Shown: piece after piece, positions 40,601-53,659 of the stretch
Layout: each line of letters opens with the position of its first letter
Position numbering within the stretch: the stretch's first letter is position 1
The notes under the pieces: model-generated
Database searches by the model: none
What the model saw: the letters and a program-made list of their open reading frames with translations, nothing else
What the model was told of the DNA's origin: nothing
Position numbers and translations under genes: made by a program
DNA from: Heterostelium album PN500
Taxonomy: Eukaryota > Evosea > Eumycetozoa > Acytosteliales > Acytosteliaceae
Direction of reading: 5' to 3'
NCBI RefSeq assembly: GCF_000004825.1
Contig: NW_008805063.1
Coordinates: forward strand, 496,857 to 560,856
Length of the DNA: 64,000 nt

Positions 40601-40968
40601 ATCTCCTAAACATCCTTGTTGTCGATAGCATTCCAAGATTAGCCTCTCACAACTATGCCAAAAAGGATGGTTTCATGGTGATCAACTCACTCATTCCATA
40701 TTTTGAAAGATCTGCTGTCGTCGATCCCGATATAGGTTTGATTCTTTCGCCAAAATCCGACGCCAAGTCAGGAAAATGTGGAAATACTCAAGAAGAGAAT
40801 AGCAATTGGAAAGTTATTGTAGGATCTGTTGTCGGTGGTGCTGCTGGTGTTGCTTTGGTCGCAGCTACAATCCTTTTAATTAAAAAGAGAACTAAAGCAC
40901 AACGTTACAACGATAGAGTTGCTGAAAAGATTAGAAATGCTGGAAATTCTCGGACTAACAATTTATAA
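34632..40968 (+). CDS. ComC-like surface protein: signal peptide, Fn3-like repeats, EGF-like and supersandwich domain, TM
   Basis: Three exons (34632..35011, 35153..35670, 35741..40968) join in phase to 2041 residues. Residues 1-24 form a signal peptide ending GLSNA. A Cys-containing N-terminal domain follows. Then come many beta-sandwich repeats of about 85 residues with the fibronectin-III-like signature SLNPG-x-Y-x-F-V-V-x-A-x-N-G/D. An EGF-like module with six Cys lies at about 1684-1717 (SHGVCDKGECQCSEGWTGIYC). The next about 240 residues (YRFELLSVEEVDQL to FEIR-like strands) resemble the supersandwich domain of ComC and related dictyostelid surface proteins. One transmembrane helix at about 1990-2012 (VGSVVGGAAGVALVAATILL) and a short basic tail end the protein. 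Such proteins are thought to act in cell contact or signalling during aggregation. Repeats come as alternating pairs, two of them nearly identical. Domain calls are by eye; ligand unknown. Confidence 0.8.
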
Positions 40969-41129
40969 AAAAAATAATAATAAATAATTGCTAACTGTTT
41001 AAAAAAATAATTTTTTTTGTGTATTAAAACTAAGGATTATAATCATTCCAAAGGAAAATAAAATGAATAATTTATCTTTCGATAAAAAACAAAATGTTTT
41101 TTTTTATTATATAATAATTGAATAGTTTG

Positions 41130-44100
41130 TTACCAAGCGATCCAAGCAATTGGACCGTTAGGGAACAGTCTTACAAAAAGCTTTCTAATTTCATCCATGG
41201 CCAAAATAGCGACTGCGAATGGAATTGGTAACAACCAATATTTGATTGGGACATCACCGGTTTGGAAAAGTGTTTGAATCCATGGTACTTTGGTGACGAT
41301 GATTGCGACAATAAATGAACAAGACATTCCAACGAAGATCCAAAGATTTCTACGCTTTGGACGCAATGGATCAGCGGTAACAATAGAGAGACGACGGTTA
41401 CGGATCGAAAGAATGTTACCCCATTGGAGGATCATCAAAGCGAGGAAAGTAACACAGGTACCGGTTGGAACGTAGATGTTGTTAAAGTCATCGGCAGAGA
41501 CCTTAACATGTGGAGCAGTGAAATCGATGTCACCATAGGTGAAAGCCATATCACCCCATGACAATCCAGTGTACTCTTCGATGTAGAGGAAGAACAAGAA
41601 CATCGAGATAACCGACTGCATTGTTCCCATGAACAAATAGGATTGAATGTAGATTCTGAGAGTAATTAAATGATCTTTCTTGGCGTTTCTTGGTGGGAGT
41701 GACATCAAGTTGAACTCCTCCCTTTCCATAATCAAAGCAAGACATGGGAAGACATCAGTGAAACAACAGATAATAATCATGAGGAAGGAACTGAGTGGTG
41801 CTGGTGTACCAAAGAATGAATTGACAACGACGGGCATGATTTCAGAGTAGGAACCGGCTGGCAACAAGAATCCAATGACCTTTTGAAGATTTTGGAAGAC
41901 AAGACGACCGAGACGAATAGCATGGCTAATCGAGTCAAAGTTTCCGAGGAGAACCAAGTCGGCAGCTTCAATTGCAACGTCACTACCTGTGACGACGGCA
42001 ATACCAACATCGGCAGCTTTCAAAGCAGGAGCATCGTTAACACCGTCACCGGTGACAGCAACGACACCTCCACGTTTCTGGAGCTCAGTTACGATTTGTA
42101 ACTTTTGCTCTGGTGTGGTACGAGCAAACACTACCTCTGAGTATTTGTTGACACGATCCCATTGTTCATCATTCAACTTGGCAATTTCATTACCGTTCAA
42201 GACCAAACTGGTGATTACCGAGTTCTCGGCATCCATGTTGTCCGGACTTGGTTGATGAGCCAACTGGTAGGATGATTGGTCGAGGAGAATATCTTCATAG
42301 GTCTCTGGATCACGGTCCATTTGAGTGAAGATACCGACTTGACGAGCGATGGCACTAGCAGTCAAACCAAAATCACCGGTAATCATAAAGAATCTGGAAC
42401 CAGCTTTACGACAGGTGGCGACTGTTTCCTTGATCTCTGGTCTTGGTGGATCACAAATACCGACCATACCAATTATAGTCAAGTCTCTAACAGCATCTTC
42501 AAGCTCCTGACCAAAAGATACATGTCCAACTGGATTAACTGGTGTATATGAACGATAACATAATAAAAGTACACGTTGACCATTTCCTAAAAAAATAAAT
42601 TGTCAATAAATAATTTGAAGAGATATTTAAAAAGTTAATAATTATTTGATACATACTTGAAAGTTTCTCTTGGAGTGAACAAATTCTTTCCATTTGATCA
42701 ACATTGAGTGGAACGGTGGTTTGAGTGGAAGATGAAAGTGAAATACAACGGTGTAACAAAACATCTGGTGCACCTTTGACAAGCATGAGATGTTCATTCG
42801 ATGATGAATTGATTCTGAAGATCGATTGACTGTTGGAGCTGTCTAGGTAGGTTGGCTTGTGTAGTGTCACCATGAATTTGCTCTTGGAGTTGAATGGAAT
42901 ATCATAGATACGAGTGAACTCGGATCTGGTGTTGTTTGAGAGTGAACCGGAGAGTTTCTCACCGAATCTGAGAATGGCAGCATCGGTAGCATCACCATTG
43001 ATCTTACGTTGATCGAGTGGAAGTGCAAGTGTTGAAGCGTCGAAAGTGGCATTACAACAGAGAACGGCAGACAACTGCATTTGTTGATAGAGAATCGCTT
43101 GTCCACCTGCACAGCTATCACTCTTCAACGAGATCAACATGTCCTCTGGATTGACTTGAGTGTCAGAGAATACAACGTTGGTGACAAACATTTTGTTTTG
43201 GGTAAGAGTACCGGTCTTGTCCGAACAGATCACATTGACACAACCAAGAGTTTCAACGGTGGTCAACGACTTGGGGAGGATGTTGTTTTGTTTCATACGC
43301 TTGGCAACCAAGAGGAGAGTTAGAGCAACACAAATTGGCATACCCTCTGGGATGAAAGCGACAACACACGACATTACATTCATCAACATGGCAACGGTAT
43401 CTTGGAATTGTGGGTGTTTTCTGTGGAGGAAGACACCCCATTCAAGAGCAAACATACCGGCAAGTAGAATAGTCAATCCAACAATGATGTAAACGAAACG
43501 ATTGATTTCCTGTTGGATGATTGGAATCTTTTCGGGACGGGCATTGGTCAACTGGTTGATTTTACCCATGATAGAGTTGTTACCGGTGAGTACGACGACA
43601 CCAATACCGGATCCATTGAGGACGTGAGTACCCATGAATACGACATTCTTGGACTCGATAAAAGAGGAATCGGTACAGTTGGTGACGACATTGATTGGTT
43701 TGTTCTCACCGGTCAAGATGGAGTTGTCTACTTTCAAATCTCCTGAAGACTGGAAGACTACCATGTCAGCTGGCACTTTGTTACCCATCTTTAGGTGAAC
43801 GATATCACCAACTACCAATTGGCTGGTTGGTAATCTAGTGATCTGACCACCACGTACAACCAAACTTTCAGATGGCAACATACTCAAGATGGACTTCATA
43901 ACTCTTGAAGTTGACCAATCTTGGAAGGCAGAGAATAGTGCTTGTAAAAAGATGACAATCATCTTTAATTAACAAAGATTTAAATGAATTGTAAGTAGTA
44001 AATAAATAATATCATAACATAAAGGAAAGGAAAGAAAGATAAGATAAGATAAGATAGAAGTAGTAAAATAGATATTAATGTAAAGTAAAGAGGAATGGGA

Positions 44101-44933
44101 ATATAGGCAATACATTTAAGAGATATAAGGGTTAGTAAACTAATTTTTATAAAGCTTTCAACAAAAAGTGTGTTTTTGTTTTAATCAAATCAATTGTTCT
44201 TTCCAGTGGTTCAATTTGTTATTGATAACACATTATGGAATGAGAAAACCTACAACTAAAATTGCCAAAGCAAGATTTGTGGAAAGCCAGTTCGAAAGTT
44301 TCCAACAGACAAAGAACACAATTACACCAACCCACAAAACAGAACAAAACTGTTGAGGGATGTGAATTTAAAGTTGCAAAAAAAGAAAGGATATTAAAAA
44401 AAAAAAACAAAACATAGAATTAAAATTAAAATGTAAAGTAAAGTAGAGTTGAGATTAAATTGGGATTATAAGGATAACATATTCAAATTATATAGAATGA
44501 TTAGTATATAAATTAACGGGAACATTGATATAGATTTTTTCAAAGATAAGATAATAAACAATGTTGAATTGTTAATATTAATATCTTTATAACATACACC
44601 TCCAAAGAGATACACCATGGCCTTTTTAAAATAATTTGGACTGTGATGATCAAATTCATTGAGTCCATTGGTTTTGATACGGATAGTGGCTTCGTTTGGC
44701 GATAGACCATCTTGTAGATTAGTTTTAAAACGATCACACAACTCTGACTCGGCGAGAGTGTGGAAATCAAAATTGTAGCCCTCACGGTCGGAACCGGTCG
44801 AAGAGGCCGACTGCTTTGAGCTCTGTAGAGCTCGGTACTCTGCAGTAATATTTGGATCGGGAATAGATGCTGTGTTGTTGCCGTCGGCAAAATGGCTTTG
44901 TTGTTTCATTGGAATACTAATTTCGGAGTCCAT
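41130..44933 (-). CDS. Type II P-type cation ATPase related to Na,K-ATPase alpha (IIC-like)
   Basis: Four exons join in phase on the minus strand (44933..44598, 44349..44254, 43962..42657, 42586..41130), giving 1064 residues. The N-terminal domain has GLNEFDHHSPNYFKKAM and LFGG before helix M1. A 96-nt exon carries M1 and the start of M2. The actuator motif is SILTGENKP, M4 has AFIPEGMPICVAL, the phosphorylation site is CSDKTGTLT, nucleotide binding uses KGAPDVLL, and the hinge is TGDGVNDAPALKAADVGIA. M5-M10 align with Na,K-ATPase without gaps through M5/M6. The M4 Glu and M5 Glu are kept; of the two M6 aspartates, the first is Cys and the second is kept (IICCFTDVFP). The pump therefore hydrolyses ATP to move cations, but its ion choice may differ from Na/K. 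No beta subunit is nearby. It diverges from the Rac gene across 3 kb of spacer. Confidence 0.88.
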
Positions 44934-47900
44934 AGCTTCTTTCTTTTAAACTCAGTGCGTGGCGCAGAGGGGTAGTAGGTATTGAATAGTAGTAGAAATT
45001 TAATTTTTTAGAAAATTAAATTGCAAAAAAAAAATAAATAAAAGAGAGAGATAATAAAAAAAGAGAGATAAAAACAGAAAATATCTAGAGAGATAATAAA
45101 AGAGATAATAAATAATATATTATCTATCTCTATGTAAAAATTATATATATAAATTATATATAACTTTGTTTTTTTGTTGTTTTTATAAAATTATAAGTTA
45201 TTTTAAAAAATGATGATGATGTTTTTACACTTTGAATTTATTTACTAGTTGTTTTTTTTTTTTTTACTTTTTTTTTTATTTTTTTTTTATTATTTTATTT
45301 TGTTTGTTTATTTTTTTAGTCGGAATTTGAAACACTATCAGGCTTTTATTTTAAAATACCAGTTGTAACCAAAACAACAAAGAATTGGGGAGAGAAAATG
45401 ATGGGAATCTTGTTCTCAGTGGTTTCAACTATATAAAACGATAAAATGTACCCCACTTTCCATATCTATTGTTATTTTTGTTTTGTTTACCCCACTTTTC
45501 ACAAAGTTCACATATTTGTGTAAGCATCAACAAAGCACTATTAAAAAATAAAAATAATAAATAAAAAACCGAACAAAATGTTAAAAATAAATATGAGGGT
45601 GTGAATGAGTGAAAACGAGGGGTAAACATTCTTACTTCAAACTGTGAGATATTTTGTTGTTTTAATTAATTATTTTCTTTTTTTTTTTTTTATTTAGAGA
45701 TGTTGATTAAAGTAAGTAGTGGAGGTTTTGTGAAGAGGGGTATTGTTTTAGGTTTGGTTGGGTGGGGTGTAAGTTTTGAATTAATTAAATTCCAATCCCC
45801 TACATTTATTCGGATCTGACACTATTGATCACCTCATTCGATTGTATACATCTCTGATTTCATCATTTTTTTAAAATCACGCACACTCGTTCCCTCACTC
45901 ACAACAAAACAAACATTGTTATAACTTTTTTGTGATATGATTTATCTCTTTCTTTCTCACTCACATGTTTGTTCATATTCAAGTTATTGAATAAACAAAC
46001 ATCGTTTAACTATATTGATCAAGAAATAGATCAACCTCATATCCTATATTATCAACTAATCAGATAATTGTTGTTAAACATTATCAAATGTTAACAATAA
46101 CTACTTTAGTTTTTGTTTTTATTGAAATAACCAATGTTAATTAAAAAAAAAAAGAGGAACAAAGATATATTTAAAATATTGGTCTTTTATTGGTACAATT
46201 TGAGTTAACAATAACATTTTTTTATATGTTAGTTGTCCGGATAGTACTGGTTCTTTTCATTTGGTATACTTTTATAAAAACTACTTATTTAGCAATATAT
46301 TATAACACAAAAACATCATAATAACAAATAAATGGTAATATTAGACAAAATAAGTAAAAATATTTCATAAAGTCAGTTAATAAATTCAAAGTTTAGACCA
46401 GTCCTTACTTCTAGAAAGCTTGATTAGTACTTCAAGCAAAGTAGAGGTAGTGGCAATGTAAGTAATTAAGTAATTATGTGAAGAATATATAATGGTTAGA
46501 TTATCATAAAACCAAAACAAAATATAACCCATTATAGTATTGAACAATGGTATCGATCGATCGATGATGGATTGAATGTTTTTGGATAGATGATAATAAA
46601 TATTAGAAGCTAACTTTATAAAGTGCAGAGAGAGCTTTTGTTTGAATCGAATAGTTCATTTCAAGGCAACATTTTTGTGATCAGATGTTCTCATTCTTCG
46701 TTTTAAAAAAAAAAAAACAAAACCTTAATGCATTTTTTGGCACAAAAAAATAGTAAATGTCAATTTTATTAAAAAAAATAAAATTATTGTTTTTCATTGA
46801 ATACTCATCTGATTCAAATAAAGAAGATAATTTGATTCACCCATTTTTTTTACATTTTTATTATTTTTTTTGTATTTTGTAGTTTTTTTTTTTTTTTTTT
46901 TTTGTAATAACGCTTAAAATTTTTTTTAATTTTATTCTTTTTTTAGTTATATTTATAATCTTTTATTTATTTTTATTTAAATATCAGTAAAAATATATTT
47001 ATTTAGTAGTAATTTAATAAATAATAGATTAGAATCGTAGTTGAAATCGAGTTTTTATCAACCATTCTAAATTTTGTATAAAAAGTAAATAATCAAAACA
47101 AAACAAACCAACAATCATTCAATCAATCAATCATTCAAACAATCATCAACCAAATAATCAATTTAAATCACACAACTGTTATAAATTTAAATACTTACAA
47201 AATAAGAATAACAATATCAAAATGAAATAATGTGGAGTCTCAGACATAGAAATGAAAATAAGACAAATATGAATGAATGACTACATATTTATTACTTATA
47301 ATAAAAAATTGGTCAAGAGCTATAATTGGATTTTACCATGCAATGCGCAAAAGTGTTTTAATTTTAAAATAATCATAGAGTTGATTTCAAAGAACATTTT
47401 AATTCAACAAATATTCGCCAATTCTACTTATAATTTTTTTTTTTTTTGTTTTTTTTTTTTTTTGGGTTTTTTTTGTTTTTCTAATCTCATCACCACCTTA
47501 TCAAAAACAACAATTTTAAAAAAAAAAAAAAACCTTCATAATAAATTCAATCATTTTCACAACCACCCCCTTTTACCTTTTTTTTTTTTTTTAAATTAAA
47601 AAAATAAATAAATAATTTAATAACAATAATAAAATAGAATAATAATAATAATATTAATCAAATCAATCAAATAAACCATACTTTTTTGTTATTAGTTACT
47701 TTCTATTTTAAATTTTTGCAATTGAAAATAAAAAAAAAACAAAACAAAAAAAAAAGAAAACAGAAAAATTGGAGATTTAGAATTTGGTATGACAGACAAT
47801 AAATAATGATCAAAATAACATTAATATTATAACACTACCATCATCACATCAATATTCATTCAATACAAATCACAACAAAAAATAAAGTGAACTTAACAAA

Positions 47901-48019
47901 AACTTAACTTTTTTTTTTTTTCATTTTTAGTCATTTATCAAAAAACAACATAAAATAAAAAACTCAAACTTGTAAATATTTGCTTGGAGGAAAGATTATA
48001 AAGAAATAAACACAACATA
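44934..48019. other. Long divergent intergenic region, P-type ATPase and Rac
   Basis: Three kilobases of AT-rich DNA full of A and T homopolymers. Small islands (45360-45650, 45780-46090, 46370-46690) are less biased but show no convincing frame, tRNA or conserved hairpin. ATCGATCGATCGATGATGG at about 46553 is a short tandem tetramer. Frames at 45429-45629 and 47273-47599 are low-complexity and rejected. Confidence 0.35.
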
Positions 48020-48874
48020 ATGGCAGAAGTAAGCATGAATACAAACAATCTAAAGAAAGAGAGAGAGAGAGAGAGTGGTGCGAAAGAGAGTGAAAGAGTT
48101 TGAGATGAGTTGTGATGTTTTGTTTAGATTTAGATTTGGGAATTAGATTAACAAAAAACAACAACAACAACAATAATAATTAACATAACAAAAAAAAAAC
48201 GAAAATTATTATTATTATTATTTATTTAGGAATCAGGAGCTACTCGTGTAAAGTTGGTTGTTGTAGGAGATGGTGCGGTCGGTAAGACCTGTTTGCTCAT
48301 TTCATACGCTCGTAACGAATTCCCAGTGGAATATGTACCAACAGTATTTGAAAACTATACAGCGACCACCAAACGTGGCAACGAAGATATTAAGATTCAC
48401 TTGTGGGATACTGCCGGTCAGGAGGAGTACGACCGTCTTCGTCCACTGTCGTACCCGGGTGCCGACGTCGTGCTGCTGTGCTTCTCAACCATCAGCCAGG
48501 CTTCGTACGAATCGATCAGAGACAGATGGGCACCGGAAGTCAAACACTATATAGAGGACGTACCACGTATTCTGGTGGGTACAAAGATCGATCTGAGAGA
48601 GGCACAACACCCCGATCCCAACTCGGGCAAGTTCGAGCCGGTCACAGCCGATATGGGTCTGTCGATGGCCAAGCAGATCGGTGCCAAGCAATATTTAGAG
48701 GTATCGGCCAAGAGCCATCAGGGTCTCAACGAGATTTTTAACACTGCTATCGATTTAGTCTTGGAGTCACGAGGTATGGAGAAGAAGAGTGAGCAACCAG
48801 GTGCTGCTTCAACAGAGAAAGGAAAAGACAAACCAAAAAAGAAAGAAAAGAAATCAGGATGTATCATTTTATAA
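48020..48874 (+). CDS. Rho/Rac-family small GTPase (RacE-like)
   Basis: Exon 1 is only nine bases (48020..48028, Met-Ala-Glu) and exon 2 is 48230..48874; together 217 residues. All G boxes are intact: GDGAVGKT (P-loop), the effector loop around YVPTVFENYTA with the invariant Thr, WDTAGQEEYDRLRP (switch II), GTKIDLRE and the SAK motif. The Rho-specific insert is present after TKID (HPDPNSGKFEPVT). The tail is Lys-rich and ends in CIIL, a CaaX box whose final Leu favours geranylgeranylation, so the protein is membrane-bound. Rac proteins switch actin and cortex dynamics; in D. discoideum RacE is needed for cytokinesis. The ATRVKLVVVGDGAVGK start and FENYTA loop recall RacE more than the Rac1 group, but the exact paralogue is not established. 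Confidence 0.93.
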
Positions 48875-49694
48875 ATCAACAACAAAAAAAACAACAAGCA
48901 ACAACAACAGTCACCTCACTTTTTACAATTTACTAAAACAACAATAACAACAACAACAATAACATTACCACAATTATCACTCTTTCATCAATCAAATAAT
49001 AATAATAACAACTCCAATCCAATCCAATCCGTTCCGCTTAACTTATCAAAAATCACAAAAAAAAAATAAGCACTTTAAAAAAAAAACGAAAAAAAAAACA
49101 AAAACATTAAAAAATTTAATATTACAATTTACATGTTTTTTATTTCTTTTTCTATTTTTATCTTTAAAAACATATAAATTAATATATATAATACAATTAA
49201 GTTAGAATTGTTGCAATTTTGCAAATAATAATAATTTTTAAAAAAAAAAATAAAACTTCAAATAATAAATCATTAATCAAACAATGTATATTGTTTAATA
49301 TAATATATATTGTATATAGTCTATCTAGTAGTAATATACTGAAATAGGATACATTAATTGATTAATTATTGATATTACTAGTTTCATGTTCAAAATTAAT
49401 TCAAATTTGTGACCGTTAATTTTATTTCTAAAATTTTTTTTTTTTTTAATAAGAGTGGTGCTGGTTCGATTCTCACATGCGCTAAACAAAAATTAATTAA
49501 TGGTTGTTTATTAATTCTATTAGAGTTTAGTTTAGTTTAGTTATTTAACAATATATATATATATCATCTGATAGCTAGTTAGTTAATTAAAAATAATTAG
49601 AAACACTAAATTAATTAGATAGCTTATTTATTATTATTATTTTGTTTCCCTTAACCTTGTTTGGTTTTTTTATGTTGAAATAAATAATTAATAA
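48875..49694. other. Intergenic region with a tRNA-like fragment
   Basis: CA-rich 3' flank with many CAACAA units, then AT-rich DNA. GGTTCGATTC at about 49463-49472 matches the tRNA B-box (T-arm) consensus, but no stem pairing or A-box accompanies it, so it is at best a relic. Confidence 0.35.
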
Positions 49695-52600
49695 ATGGGT
49701 GGAAAAAAACCAGCTCAACCAAAAACAACGATCAGAAAGAGTGTTGCTGGCAGTAAGAAATCAAAGATCACCGAGTCTGATACTAGTAATAGCAGTGATC
49801 TCAGAAAGTTCTTTAGTAATATATTGGTTGCTGCAAATGATGAAAGTGATGAAGAGAAGCATATCAATGATACTCCATTCGATAAGTTCACAGTTGGCAT
49901 CGAAGATATAGAAGAGAAACTCTCTCAACAACATACTACTAAATCGTCATCAACAACAACAACGACAACATCAACAACAAAGTCACCAAAATCATCATCA
50001 TCATCTACACCAAAAGATAACAATGATAATAATAATAATAATAATAATAATAAAGACGATGTCGCTGTGGTAATAGTTCCTTCAGCCAAGAAGAGAAAGC
50101 CACAGATTAGAGCGAATCAAAATAAGGAAGAAGAGAAAGAGAAAGAGAAAGAGAAAGAGTGGTTAAAGAGAAAGAGAAAGAGAAAGAGAAAGAGAAAGAG
50201 AAAGAGAAAGAGAAAGAGAAAGAGAAAGAGAAAGAGAAAGAGGAGGAAGAAGAAGAGGGAGAAGTTCAAAGATTGCTTGATGAGTTTTTGAAGAGAGCAG
50301 TTAGAAAAGAGAAAGAAAGAGAGGAGAAGGAAAAGGAGAATAGAAAGCAAATTAGTGGTGATGGCGAAACTGAACCATCTACACCCTCAACAACAACAAC
50401 AAAAACAGTAGGATCATCTGTTGTTCTGGAAAGAGGTAGAAGAAGCACAACTAAATCATCACCTGCTTCATCACAATCATCTTCTTCCCAACTTACAATA
50501 GATCTAACGACAACACCTAAATCAAAGTTAAAGTCAAAGAGAGTTACTACTAGTACACCACCACCACCATCAACAACTACACCGACAAAATCACATTCAC
50601 AACCATCATTAACATTAACACCAACATCAGAATCATTTTCTTTATTTAGTAAGTTCTTTAAGACATCCACTCCACCAGCAGCGTCATCTTCATCGGCAAC
50701 AACGACAACGACAACAACAACTACATCAACTTCAACACCAACATTAGTAATGCCAAAGGTTGATGATACAACATCGACTAAATCAACAGATAATAAGAGA
50801 GTTCCTGGTAATTTGCTAGCGAGATTCAAACAACAACAGAAAGAGAAACAAAAAGCTAACCCTCAACCTGAGGACATCGATGTTTATGATGAAGATGATC
50901 AAGATGATGAACAACCACCAACCAAAAAGAAAAAGAAAGATTCAGACGATGACTATGAACCACCGTCTGATGTTGAAGCGGAAGCTGATGTTAAAATTGA
51001 TTTTGAAATGGGAGGTGGTGATAGAGAGGTAGAGATACTGTCGGATCAAGATGCATTAATGGAGACAGAGGATGGTATGTCGGATTACGAGGAGAGGATA
51101 CAATCAACAACCAAATCAAGGAATAAGAATAGCAGTACTGATGGTACAGAAACAGATAAACCTCGTCGTGGCAGAAGGATTGGTAAAGGAAGTCGTGGTG
51201 GAAAAGGTGCATATAAAAAGAGAAAGTCGTCAACTAAAACACCGAAAAAAGAGAAAAGCAACGATGATGGAGATGGTGGTGATGCTGATGTTAATGAAAA
51301 TGATGATAAAGAAGAAGCTGTTGTTCCAACCAAAAAACAAAAGAGAATGAACATTAATAATAATAACAACAAGGATAAGGATGATGATTACGTTGATGAC
51401 GATGATGATGATGATTACGTTGACGATGATGTTGATGCTTCACCGACCAAAGTAATAAGCACACCGGTCAAGCGTAAAAGAAACCTTAAGAATCTTATGG
51501 CTATTGAAGCGGCGCTCGATCCTAGCACTCCACAAAAGTCATTCCGTGAAAAGGTCAGAAGTTCAAACAGGCTCGGTATATTACAACGCTATTCAGTTCC
51601 GAGCTATCCATCGTCCGAAGTTGAATTGCTACCGAATCAACTACCATCCATTGAGAGGAAAACATTTACCATTATCAATAGTAAAAGGTATATATTGAAG
51701 CTAATTATTATCACCACGTTAGTACAAATCTATTAATCAACATTATAATAGTGAAATCGATAAATATTTACCAAAGGATCAAGTGTCTGTGATGTTTGGA
51801 TTCAAGGATAAGAAAGATACATTCAAAACTCTGGATCGATTGGAATCGGAGAGTGTTAGGGTTGATGCTTCACCTTCGTTGGCAATCGATTACATGTTGT
51901 ATGCCGGTGGAAATGTAAGAGCTATGGATTGGTGTCCATTACCAATCGAATCATTTAATAGTATGTACTATTCTATTCTTTCTTTCTTTCTTCATCAATA
52001 GTAATTTAACAAGCTCAAACTAAATATGATTTGATATTATTATATTATAGATAAGCAATATTTAGCAATTGGAACCAACAGTGATGTATTGTCTGAGCAT
52101 TATAGAGATGGAGTATATTCTGGATGTAATATGATACAGATTTGGCAATTTGATAGTGTACAAAATAAAGGTGGTCAAGTTGCATCATCAGTATCAACAT
52201 CTATTTCAAAAGAAAACATAACAACAACAGCAACAACAGAAGCAACAGAAACAAAGGAAGATGCAGAAATGGAGGAGTCAAAAACTAAAGAGAAAAGTCC
52301 AGTTTCCACGACGACAACGACAACAACTACAACAGCATCTTCTACATCACCAAATAAACCAAAGTTAGTTATGGGTATTGCACATAATGGTTGTTTTGTA
52401 GTAGATTTAAAATGGTTACCAAATGGATCACTCAAAGACGACAGACTTGGAATTCTGGCAGCTGCACTTGGAGATGGTACTGTAAGAGTATGGAGTGTAC
52501 CAAATCCACAGAGTCTAGCAAAGCCAAAGGACAATCACTTCACACTGATCAATATAAAGCCATTATTTGAAACTAAAGAGAAGATTCTTACCAATGAGGC

Positions 52601-53659
52601 AGACATACCAAGAGGTGTTCGATCAACTTGTCTAGATTGGTCAATTGTAGATAACCAAATATTTCTTTTAATTGGCTATTTCAATGGTAAATATAATTTA
52701 ATGAATAATATTAATATTCAAATTATTAATTAACTTTATGTTATTAGGTCAAATTATAATGTATGATATAAAGAGACACTCGACAAAGGTTTCATTACCA
52801 ATATTTGTAAGAAAAGAAAAAGAACCAGTTCAGAGTCTAGCTTTTTGTCCCTTCGATAGTGGTTATTTTTTGGTGATGCACAATACATACTTTTGTTTGT
52901 GGGATCGGAGAGATCCGTTCCAACCTGTACAGAAACACACATTCGACTATTGCTGGAAAAATACCATTTCATGGCCAAATACCATATTCCCAGTCTTTAC
53001 TTGTACACACGATGATGATTTTAGAGTTTTCGATCCTATCAGTGAAAATGCAAGTACAACAAGAATTCATCAAGGTTTTATAATGGTAAGAGGAAAAACA
53101 AACAATATCAACCAAAATCAAATAACATTGTTTTTTTTTGTCTAAACAAGAATTCTTATTTTACTATTTTATTTCTAGGCACAAGATTTATCAACCAATA
53201 TGACATTTGCAGCATCGAGTTCAAATGGATCAGTTAAGCTATTTCATATATATGGTGCAAGAAGAAAGGTTGAAAGAGTAAGTGAAAAACAATAGTTTTC
53301 ATTTGTTGAAGACGAGATTTACTAAACATCTTTTTATTTATTAATTAATTTATTTAAAATAGAGAGAATTTCATAAAGAAATTGAAAGAATGGAGTTTGA
53401 TAAAGAGAACAAAGTTTTGTATATATTACCCAATGATTTAAATGTCGCAGTTAAACCTATTCAGTTTTTATCGACAGGGCATATAATTTCCTTGTCACAG
53501 GTAAAGAAGTTCGATTCATTGGAGTTCCCAGACAGCAGGCTGTCAATCAACAAACTATCGTGGAATAAGAATAGAAACAATACAAAGGTTTTAGCTTTTG
53601 GTGGTTCATTCGGTTTGGTTAGAGTCAAGATTGGTAACTTTAATGAAATAAAGAAATAA
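49695..53659 (+). CDS. TFIIIC WD-repeat subunit (GTF3C2/Tfc6-like), one frame break
   Basis: Exons: 49695..51687, 51752..51960, 52051..52686, 52748..53085, 53179..53277 and 53363..53659. The total is 3572 nt, one short of a full set of codons, matching the single break at about 50159 in a GAGAAA repeat. With one base restored the protein would be about 1190 residues. The N-terminal half is disordered and charged, with Ser/Thr, Lys/Glu and Asp runs and AT-hook-like PRRGRRIGKGSRGGKG. The C-terminal half is a WD propeller: GNVRAMDWCPLP, YLAIGTNSD, VVDLKWLPNGS, LGILAAALGDGTVRVWSVP, STCLDWS, SLAFCPFDSGYFLV and SSNGSVKLFHI. Order and wording follow GTF3C2/TFIIIC110 and yeast Tfc6, which hold the tRNA-gene B-box complex. 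The convergent neighbour is BRF1, another Pol III factor. Assignment is likely, not proven. Confidence 0.68.
50128..50245. repeat. Coding hexamer repeat (GAGAAA)n interrupted by TGGTTA
   Basis: About 18 units of GAGAAA inside the TFIIIC-subunit gene, coding for Lys-Glu repeats in the correct frame and Lys-Arg in the shifted one. The frame break of the gene sits at the interruption around 50157-50164. Repeat slippage or a sequencing error is the natural explanation. Confidence 0.85.

Noticed and set aside
46553-46571. ATCGATCGATCGAT short tandem
   Set aside because: Too short to call a meaningful repeat or site.
47273-47599. 108-codon frame
   Set aside because: Dominated by Phe from T runs; no protein-like character.
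49451-49492. B-box-like GGTTCGATTC suggesting a tRNA
   Set aside because: No T-stem pairing, no A-box upstream and no acceptor stem; at most a relic.
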